A DNA stretch of 11,903 nucleotides from Pirellulales bacterium. GTDB taxonomy: Bacteria > Planctomycetota > Planctomycetia > Pirellulales > Thermoguttaceae. The notes under the pieces were generated by a model. It had not been told where the DNA came from. It worked only from the letters and a program-made list of their open reading frames with translations, and made no database searches. Shown here one piece after another: positions 6,913 to 11,903 of the stretch. Every line of letters begins with the position of its first letter. Position 1 is the first letter of the stretch. Location of the stretch: NCBI GenBank assembly GCA_030607895.1, contig JAUWJC010000069.1, forward strand, positions 1 to 11,903, in the 5' to 3' direction. Position numbers and translations under genes: made by a program.

Positions 6913-8955
6913 TCACTGCCCGCCGACCGACGCCGGATCGCCTACGTTCTCAAAACATAGTCCGCCTTTGTCATACTCAGGCAACTCAGGATTGATGGTG
7001 TAGCGCGCGAGCGGACGAGACAGGTTCCCTGGGAAGTATTCGTTCATGGCCTTTACATAGGCACGGGCAATGGCCTCCGAGCGTAATGCAAAATCAAAGA
7101 AGAACAAGCCGTCCGCGCCGGCCATCATGGCCCCCCGAACCGCACGATCCACGATCCCCACGCTCAAGTACGGCTCCCGGTGCAGTACGCTGACGTGAGC
7201 GCCTGCATTGTGCCAGGCTCGGACCCCGTGTTCGTTCAGTTCGACGGCCTTCTCGGGACCTACCAGCACGGATACATGAATGCCGGGACAGTTGGACGTG
7301 ATCGCGCGGGCCAGATGTTTCTCATACCAAGTGCCCAGGATGAAGAACTGGCAATCTTTGTTCTTCAACTTCAGATACTTGTGTACTTCGCCAAACCATT
7401 GGCCCCACAACCGTGCGTAGCCCCGCCGTATTTCCTCGAGCGATGATTTGATCATCTCCTTTCCCAACTTCTTGGAGTAAAGTTTCAGCAACTCTTCGTC
7501 CGCCCTGATGAGACCGTCATGGTAACCGTATCCCCGGAAGAAAGGACTAGGCACCTCTTCCCAATCCCAGCCAAAGCAGTCGACTGCCTCGTCGCCAAGC
7601 TCCGCGGAACAGAACTTGTCGATGGCAGACCTGATGAGAGGCATGGAGTTCCTGGCATCGTCGAAGTAATACGGAAAAGTGCATGATCCATAAGGACGCG
7701 ACACCATATACCAGACCTTCAGTCCCTTCGAATGTGCGTAACGAATGGCCCTTTTTTTCACATCGTCATCCACCATCGCGTAAGTGCCATCCCAAATGCA
7801 GATGGTGTTAAACCCAAAAGACAGTGCGCGATCGATGCCATCCTTGAAGTGTTTGTAGGTGAGGAACGGCAGCTTCCACGGATGGCCTTCCTCCATACCC
7901 CACTCGCCGACGGGCATGGAGGTGAAATGGGCTACCTTAATCACCCCATGCTGTTCCGCTCGTGCCTTGGCCCATTGAACGTCGCACGGATCACTGACCG
8001 GCTTTGTGCGCGGAGCTACCAGCGTCAATGGCACTGCCTGTCCGTCCACGTCGAAGAATGTCGTTTGCCCACGGGCCTTGCGCCGTTGGGGATTCAGGGC
8101 ATCAGCGTATTGGCCGAGATGGCTCAGTCGCCATCCAAATCGCCTCTTGGTTCCTCTGCGGAACTTGTCCATCAGGAACTCACATTTCATCTGCCAGAGG
8201 TTCCCCTTGGTTCCTTCGCCGTAGCGGCCGCCCCGATATCGCTTGTTGACCCAAGAGACCTCGCCTGCCTGGAGTTCGAATGCCCCGGGCCCGTTCACGA
8301 CAAGCAGGATGCCCTCGCCGCGTACGTCCGACCAAGCGGCCGCCCGGTCAGAGAACCGACGCGTGCCGGAAGCGAATTCGGCTGTCGGTTCGCCAACCGC
8401 AAAACGGTTGAAGTTGAATTTGGAGCTTATCGCGGCAACGGCTGTCAGACTCCCGAAGTCCCTCAGCGATTCCATCTCGAAATCATAATAGAGCGCCGGC
8501 TCGCCGGCCACGATCGTCACGAAGCTCGTCAGCTTGTAGTCTTTATGCCGCCACACCTGTCGTAGGGTCGAGCGATTGTCGTCATCCGAGATTACTTCTG
8601 TTGACGTAGGCCTCAGTTTCTTGCCAATGTCCGCCCCTGGATACCTGAGATACATGACGTGGTTACGGCCAACTTGGATGAGATTATCGCGGCCTCTGAA
8701 CCGAAACTCGACCGGCATCATGCCATTCAGATCATCACACTTGCCTGCGAATATGAGCGCGGACAGGGCGCCATTATCAAGGACGACTCCCCGCTTGGGG
8801 AACCCGCCCCCTATCCACTTTGTGATCATCGTGGACCGTACTCGTCCACTGTGTTCCGCGTTGGCCGGCTGGGCCGCCCAAAGAAGACCAAGAGTGATCG
8901 TCACCGCCGCGGCCAGTACCACCAGCACCATCATCGGCCGATGTTGCCTGTTCAT
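6913..8955 (-). CDS. Secreted glycoside-hydrolase-like protein (beta-sandwich plus TIM barrel)
   Basis: The 680-residue protein has a Sec signal: a basic start, a hydrophobic core at about 9-27, and an ANA cleavage site after residue 33. Residues about 36-320 look like a beta-sandwich of the galactose-mutarotase or GH N-terminal type. From about 338 (VIKVAHF) a TIM barrel follows, with strand-like blocks GFNTICIWDG, GLKVWYMVSRP, FGWDWEEVPSP (461-471), DCQFFILGTW, GADGLFFFDFAL. D464, E466 or E467 and D621 are the likely active-site acids. This is alpha-galactosidase/GH36- or GH97-like in general plan, but I cannot assign a family. The strong ribosome site GAGGAGGA, 7 bases before the ATG at 8955, fixes the start. 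It is the upstream gene of a same-strand pair and divergent from the oxidoreductase gene, so the two hydrolase-like genes are probably regulated together with the sugar genes. Confidence 0.7.
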   Translation of the reverse strand: MNRQHRPMMVLVVLAAAVTITLGLLWAAQPANAEHSGRVRSTMITKWIGGGFPKRGVVLDNGALSALIFAGKCDDLNGMMPVEFRFRGRDNLIQVGRNHVMYLRYPGADIGKKLRPTSTEVISDDDNRSTLRQVWRHKDYKLTSFVTIVAGEPALYYDFEMESLRDFGSLTAVAAISSKFNFNRFAVGEPTAEFASGTRRFSDRAAAWSDVRGEGILLVVNGPGAFELQAGEVSWVNKRYRGGRYGEGTKGNLWQMKCEFLMDKFRRGTKRRFGWRLSHLGQYADALNPQRRKARGQTTFFDVDGQAVPLTLVAPRTKPVSDPCDVQWAKARAEQHGVIKVAHFTSMPVGEWGMEEGHPWKLPFLTYKHFKDGIDRALSFGFNTICIWDGTYAMVDDDVKKRAIRYAHSKGLKVWYMVSRPYGSCTFPYYFDDARNSMPLIRSAIDKFCSAELGDEAVDCFGWDWEEVPSPFFRGYGYHDGLIRADEELLKLYSKKLGKEMIKSSLEEIRRGYARLWGQWFGEVHKYLKLKNKDCQFFILGTWYEKHLARAITSNCPGIHVSVLVGPEKAVELNEHGVRAWHNAGAHVSVLHREPYLSVGIVDRAVRGAMMAGADGLFFFDFALRSEAIARAYVKAMNEYFPGNLSRPLARYTINPELPEYDKGGLCFENVGDPASVGGQ

Positions 8956-8969
8956 TACATGTCCTCCTC
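8953..8969 (-). promoter_or_regulatory. Strong ribosome binding site with a start-stop triplet overlapping the start codon
   Basis: On the minus strand the bases read GAGGAGGACATGTAATG. The GGAGG core is 7 bases from the true ATG (8955-8953) and only 2 bases from an earlier out-of-frame ATG (8960-8958) followed at once by TAA. The TAA overlaps the A of the real start. The earlier ATG is too close to the ribosome site to be well used. Confidence 0.6.
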
Positions 8970-9025
8970 AAAAAAGGTGAAAAATTCGCCTCCTCGCCAG
9001 AATTCGTGGGTGAATCGAGGCTTGG

Positions 9026-9195
9026 TGGCTCTTCCGTTTTTAGGTGCGAACTCCGCACTTTTCGAGGGGTTGAGCCTTACGGTTCAGAGGCCTCGATCCT
9101 CAACAACAAATGGCTCTTCCGTTTTCAGGTGCGAGCTCCGCACTTTTCGAGGGGTTGAACCTTACGGTTCAAAGGCCTCAATCCTCAACAACAAA
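9026..9195. repeat. Two tandem copies of an 85-bp repeat
   Basis: Copy 1 is 9026-9110 and copy 2 is 9111-9195; they differ at 5 of 85 positions. Both begin TGGCTCTTCCG and end CCTCAACAACAAA. Each contains a hairpin, TTGAGCC-TTAC-GGTTCAG in copy 1 and TTGAACC-TTAC-GGTTCAA in copy 2, so the two substitutions in the stem turn G-T wobbles into A-T pairs. Each also has GTGCG/CGCAC arms around a 5-base loop. The first 29 bases include the element seen again at 6716-6741. No open reading frame in it looks real. Confidence 0.85.
9029..9054 (-). promoter_or_regulatory. Shared 26-bp element upstream of the 680-residue gene
   Basis: On the minus strand it reads GGAGTTCGCACCTAAAAA then CGGAAGAG, ending 73 bp before the start at 8955. 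A second copy, three bases different, is at 9114-9139 in the next tandem unit. The match with 6716-6741, at a similar distance from another gene's start, is what suggests a regulatory role. It could equally be repeat sequence without function. Confidence 0.4.
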
Positions 9196-9403
9196 TGCTT
9201 GCTATACTCAGCACGGGCGAGGATTGCGGTTTTCTGAACCGGTCACGTAGCCCGTCGTGCCAGCAACCGCTGCTAGTTCTTTTCCCTTTCGATTCGCCCC
9301 GCATGGTTTTCCATGAGTTTACCACCCAAGGTTTGCCTGTGCAACAACTTCCCATCCTCCCATGCGGCTTCGTGGGAAACCCCCGGCCTTGATAGCAGGC
9401 GAC
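9196..9403. other. Non-coding stretch with two small hairpins
   Basis: No gene is believed here. Visible structure is CATGG-TTTT-CCATG (9302-9315) and TCCCATG-CGGCTT-CGTGGGA (9358-9377, one wobble). A TATACT hexamer at 9203-9208 resembles a -10 box but has no matching -35 box at the right distance. The open frame across 9195-9392 has no recognisable product. Confidence 0.45.
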
Positions 9404-9432
9404 TAGACAAGCAATGCTCGCTCCCCTACAAT
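9404..9432 (+). promoter_or_regulatory. Candidate sigma70-type promoter for the oxidoreductase gene
   Basis: TAGACA (9404-9409) and TACAAT (9427-9432) each match the bacterial housekeeping consensus at 5 of 6 bases, with a 17-bp spacer. A transcript would start near 9439 and have a leader of about 158 bases containing the heptamer array. Promoter rules are poorly known in planctomycetes, so this is a candidate only. Confidence 0.5.
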
Positions 9433-9460
9433 ATCAGTGCTCAATGTCGGTACGCCGCTC

Positions 9461-9502
9461 GTTGATAGTTGATAGTTGATAGTTGATAGTTGATAGTTGA
9501 AA
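9461..9502 (+). repeat. Heptamer array GTTGATA (five perfect copies plus one variant)
   Basis: Five exact tandem GTTGATA units fill 9461-9495, and GTTGAAA follows at 9496-9502. The array lies 95 bp before the oxidoreductase start, inside the predicted leader. The reverse complement of one unit of the array at 11042-11090 (TGGATAG) differs by one base from TTGATAG, a rotation of this unit. Confidence 0.9.
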
Positions 9503-9596
9503 GCTTACCTTTGCAGATTGTTTCAAATGAGCCATGGCCAAAAACACCAAAACACACGGAACTATACAGTAAAAACAAACCCCTGGAGAGCATGTC

Positions 9597-10958
9597 ATGT
9601 CCGAGAGAATCGAGTTCAAGGAAAACGCATCCCGGCGGCCCTCGCGACGGCCCCGTCTCAAGCAATCGTCGACCGTGTTGGCCGGCTCCGCGCTGACCGG
9701 CGCTATTGCCGCCCGAGCTTACGCGGCGGGTGATGAGACGATCAAGGTGGCGCTGGTCGGCTGCGGCGGGCGCGGCACCGGCGCGGCCACGCAAGCGCTG
9801 AGCACCAAAGGACCCGTCAAACTCTGGGCCATGGCCGATGTGTTCAAGGACAAAATCGAGAGCAGCCTTGCCGCACTTACCAAGGGACAAAAGTCGCGTT
9901 ACGACCGGAAGGAGCACCAGGGATTCGCCGGCAAGGTCGATGTGGCGCCCCAGCGCCGGTTCGTCGGCTTCGACGCCTACAAACAGGCGATCGATAGCGG
10001 CGTCGACTTGGTGATCCTCACGACCTATCCCCACTTCCGCCCGATGCAGTACGAGTATGCCGTCAAGCAGGGCAAGAATGTCTTCATGGAAAAGCCGGTA
10101 GCCACCGACGCGTCGGGCATCCGCCGGCTTCTGGCCGCCAACGAGGAGGCCAAGAAAAAGAACCTCAAGGTGGCCGTCGGCCTGCAACGTCACCACCACG
10201 CCGCTTACCAGGAGACGATGAAGCGGCTCAAGGACGGCGCGATTGGCGACTTCGAGTTGATTCGCGTCTACTGGGACTCGGGCTGGAGCGGCGGTTGCGG
10301 TCTTTGTCCGGCCGGAATGACCGAGATGCAGTTCCAACTGCGCAACCAGTATTATTTCTGCTGGATCAGTGGCGATCATATCGTCGAGCAGCACGTTCAT
10401 AACATCGACATCGCCCAATGGCTGCGGGATGAACACCCCATAAGTGCTCAGGGTCAAGGCGGCCGAATGTATCGCAACGGCCGCGAGCACGGCGATATCT
10501 TCGATCACCACTTCGTCGAGTTCACTTACCCCGACGGCACCAGGATGTTCAGCCAGTGCCGGCATATTCCGGGCTGCTGGAACAGCGTCTCGGAACATAT
10601 CTTGGGCTCGAAAGGCAAGGCGGAGGTCAATCGGGGTATCATCGAAACGGCCGACGGCAGATGGCGCTGCCGGGCCAAAGTTGCAAACCCCTACCAGGTC
10701 GAACACGACGTGCTCTTCGACGCGGTACGCAACAACAAGCCACACAATGAAGCCGAGTACGGCGCGCTAAGCACAATGGCCGCGATTATGGGACGCATGG
10801 CTACCTATTCGGGAAAACAGATCAACTGGGACGAGGCAATCAATTCCAAGATAAGCCTGGCACCGGAGAAGTACTCGTGGGATGCCAAGCCGCCGGTGGT
10901 CCCCGGCCCCGACGGGGTTTACCAGTGCGCCGTGCCCGGCGTTACAAAAGTCATCTAA
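9597..10958 (+). CDS. Gfo/Idh/MocA family oxidoreductase with an altered Tat-type signal
   Basis: This is a 453-residue NAD(P)-dependent sugar or polyol dehydrogenase-type protein. The start ATG follows GGAG (9585-9588) by 8 bases. Residues about 49-60 form the Rossmann nucleotide loop (VALVGCGGRG). E165-K166-P167 is the family's EKP motif, with the catalytic lysine. EQHVHNIDIAQW (264-275) carries the conserved histidine and aspartate of the C-terminal domain. The N-terminus (SRRPSRRPRLKQSS, then VLAGSALTGAIAARAYA) looks like the Tat signal common in planctomycete members, which normally read SRRDFLKQSS. Here the phenylalanine is gone and SRRP is doubled, so export is uncertain. The protein probably oxidises or isomerises a sugar through a keto intermediate; the substrate is unknown. 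It lies upstream of a sugar-sensing regulator and divergent from hydrolase-like genes. Confidence 0.88.
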   Translation: MSERIEFKENASRRPSRRPRLKQSSTVLAGSALTGAIAARAYAAGDETIKVALVGCGGRGTGAATQALSTKGPVKLWAMADVFKDKIESSLAALTKGQKSRYDRKEHQGFAGKVDVAPQRRFVGFDAYKQAIDSGVDLVILTTYPHFRPMQYEYAVKQGKNVFMEKPVATDASGIRRLLAANEEAKKKNLKVAVGLQRHHHAAYQETMKRLKDGAIGDFELIRVYWDSGWSGGCGLCPAGMTEMQFQLRNQYYFCWISGDHIVEQHVHNIDIAQWLRDEHPISAQGQGGRMYRNGREHGDIFDHHFVEFTYPDGTRMFSQCRHIPGCWNSVSEHILGSKGKAEVNRGIIETADGRWRCRAKVANPYQVEHDVLFDAVRNNKPHNEAEYGALSTMAAIMGRMATYSGKQINWDEAINSKISLAPEKYSWDAKPPVVPGPDGVYQCAVPGVTKVI

Positions 10959-11020
10959 AGCAAGCGGAAGGAAATCAGTTGTCCGCACGGATCCGTTTAG
11001 CCCCGACGGCAACCAAAATA

Positions 11021-11039
11021 CCGGGCCGACACGGCCCGG
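11021..11039. terminator. GC-rich hairpin after the oxidoreductase gene
   Basis: CCGGGCCG (11021-11028), ACA, CGGCCCGG (11032-11039) is a perfect 8-bp stem with a 3-base loop. It lies 62 bp after the stop codon. No T-tract follows on the plus strand, but AAAATA precedes it, so the better terminator shape is on the minus strand (hairpin then TATTTT). It may be bidirectional or a repeat. A perfect 10-bp palindrome, ACGGATCCGT, lies just before at 10987-10996. Confidence 0.55.
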
Positions 11040-11041
11040 CT

Positions 11042-11090
11042 CTGACCACTATCCACTGACCACTACCCACTGACCACTACCCACTACCTC
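11042..11090 (-). repeat. Heptamer array (CTGACCA / CTATCCA / CTACCCA) ending at a start codon
   Basis: Seven 7-base units run without gaps: CTGACCA, CTATCCA, CTGACCA, CTACCCA, CTGACCA, CTACCCA, CTACCTC. The next base is the A of the regulator's ATG. The strand is given as minus because the reverse complements (TGGTCAG, TGGATAG, TGGGTAG) resemble the TTGATAG rotation of the array at 9461-9502. Confidence 0.85.
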
Positions 11091-11903
11091 ATGCCCAAGA
11101 CACGCCATGTCGCACTGATCTGCAATGTTTCGCGTCCTTACGATCGCAGGATCATTGCGGGCATTGCGCAGTATGTCCGCGAGGTGGGCAACTGGAGTCT
11201 TTATGTCGAGGAGGACCCGGTCCAGAAGCTCCCCGACCTGCCCGCTTGGCACGGCGACGGAATTATCGCCGACTTCGACGACAAGAAGGTGGCCGCCGCC
11301 CTGAAGGGAGTCAAGATTCCCATCGTGGGAATCGGCGGCGGGCGCGGCTGGTACGACCCGGATTCGCGAATTCCCTACTTTCTTACCGACAACGGGGGCA
11401 TTGCGCGACTGGCGGCCGAGCACCTCTTGAACTGTGGTTTCCGCAGGTTCGCCTACTGCGGTTATTCGCCCACGCGCGTCAACGTTTGGTCGGCCGAGCG
11501 CGGCCGGGTGTTCAAGCAGACGGTCAAACAGGCCGGGTTCCCGTGTAGCATCTACACCGGACGCCACGCAACCGCCCGGCGCTGGGCCGACTTGCAGCGC
11601 GGCCTGTCGGACTGGTTGGCATCGCTCGAGTTGCCGGTGGGCCTGATGGCATGCAACGACGCCCGGGCGCGGCATGTGCTTGAAGCCTGTCGGACAATCG
11701 GCGCCCGCGTACCCGACGACGTGGCCGTGGTCGGTGTCGATAACGACGAGATCATGTGCGAGTTGAGCCGCCCGCCGTTGACCAGCGTCGAGCAGGGCAC
11801 GATGCGGATGGGCTACGAGACGGCCGCATTGTTGGACAAGCTGATGGCCGGAAGGCCCGAAGCCCGAAAGCCCAAAGTCCGAAAAAGAGCGCGGCAAGTT
11901 CAG
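11091..11903 (+). CDS. XylR-type transcriptional regulator, sugar-binding part (cut by window end)
   Basis: The frame is open for 271 codons to the window edge. It starts MPKTRHVALICNVSRPYDRR, matching the start of XylR-like regulators with a LacI-type periplasmic-binding-protein fold. The effector domain includes DGIIADF, then LTDNGGIARLAAEHLLNCGF, then FAYCGYS, then LPVGLMACNDARARHVLEAC, then VPDDVAVVGVDNDEIMCELS, then PPLTSVEQG. These are typical sugar-sensor blocks of the XylR/LacI kind. The AraC-type helix-turn-helix expected at the C-terminus lies outside the window. The start has no Shine-Dalgarno sequence: a heptamer array runs up to the ATG. The linker after LDKLMAG, where family members usually continue toward an IPP-type motif, is made of a short DNA repeat and reads RPEARKPKVRKRARQVQ. 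It probably senses a xylose-like sugar and controls the neighbouring genes. Confidence 0.8.
   Translation, partial: MPKTRHVALICNVSRPYDRRIIAGIAQYVREVGNWSLYVEEDPVQKLPDLPAWHGDGIIADFDDKKVAAALKGVKIPIVGIGGGRGWYDPDSRIPYFLTDNGGIARLAAEHLLNCGFRRFAYCGYSPTRVNVWSAERGRVFKQTVKQAGFPCSIYTGRHATARRWADLQRGLSDWLASLELPVGLMACNDARARHVLEACRTIGARVPDDVAVVGVDNDEIMCELSRPPLTSVEQGTMRMGYETAALLDKLMAGRPEARKPKVRKRARQVQ
11854..11884 (+). repeat. Short 7-8 base repeat inside the regulator coding region
   Basis: GCCCGAA, GCCCGAAA, GCCCAAA, GTCCGAAA follow one another from 11855 to 11884. They encode part of the basic linker RPEARKPKVRK. This array does not match the other two heptamer arrays in sequence, though its period is similar. 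Confidence 0.7.

Noticed and set aside
7732..8565. 277-codon open frame on the plus strand
   Set aside because: It is antisense to the 680-residue protein, which has a signal peptide and a strong ribosome site; the plus frame has neither.
9026..9195. CRISPR-like array
   Set aside because: The two 85-bp units are directly adjacent with no spacers, and no cas genes are present.
9203..9208. TATACT as a -10 promoter box
   Set aside because: No -35-like hexamer is found 16-18 bases upstream.
9195..9392. 65-codon open frame in the divergent intergenic region
   Set aside because: It has no ribosome site and an unprotein-like composition, and it begins at the repeat edge.
9461..9502. CRISPR or phage attachment site
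   Set aside because: The unit is 7 bases with no spacer, and no integrase is nearby.
9441..10745. 434-codon open frame on the minus strand
   Set aside because: It is antisense to the oxidoreductase, whose family motifs are clear, and shows no family resemblance. Long shadow frames are expected in GC-rich genes.
11049..11897. 282-codon open frame on the minus strand
   Set aside because: It is antisense to the XylR-type regulator, and its end lies in the heptamer array.

Overview
The window looks like a planctomycete chromosome, probably of the Pirellulales type. This is inferred from protein style only. The supporting signs are large exported proteins with Sec, Tat or lipoprotein signals, a secreted Gfo/Idh/MocA oxidoreductase, a XylR/LacI-like regulator, a small protein of a type common in that phylum, and many short intergenic repeats. 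There is no rRNA, tRNA or marker gene, so the phylum call is tentative.

Layout: 1-302 has no convincing gene. A 1272-residue exported protein (303-4121, +) joins a heparinase II/III-like lyase architecture to a C-terminal beta-propeller with calcium-loop motifs. Three consecutive hairpins (4151-4236) separate it from a small minus-strand hypothetical gene (4236-4496) and a broken REP-associated tyrosine transposase (4584-4751, +). Two large exported proteins with glycoside-hydrolase-like architecture follow on the minus strand: 8955-6913 with a Sec signal and 6654-4771 with a Tat signal. Each is preceded by the same 26-bp element, 61-73 bp before its start. At the upstream gene this element belongs to an 85-bp tandem duplication. 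The divergent plus-strand side holds a near-consensus sigma70-type promoter, a heptamer array, a Gfo/Idh/MocA oxidoreductase (9597-10958), a GC-rich hairpin, a second heptamer array, and a XylR-type regulator that starts at 11091 and runs off the window.

The likely theme is scavenging of a complex polysaccharide or sugar derivative. The exported lyase-like and hydrolase-like proteins would act outside the cytoplasm, the oxidoreductase would modify a released sugar, and the regulator would sense a sugar and control nearby genes. The substrate cannot be read from sequence alone.

The least explained part is the non-coding DNA. It includes a shared element before both hydrolase-like genes, a tandem repeat whose stem substitutions keep pairing, heptamer arrays of related sequence in opposite orientations on either side of the oxidoreductase gene, and a third short repeat inside the regulator's coding region. 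I did not find a defence system, CRISPR array, phage or biosynthetic cluster.
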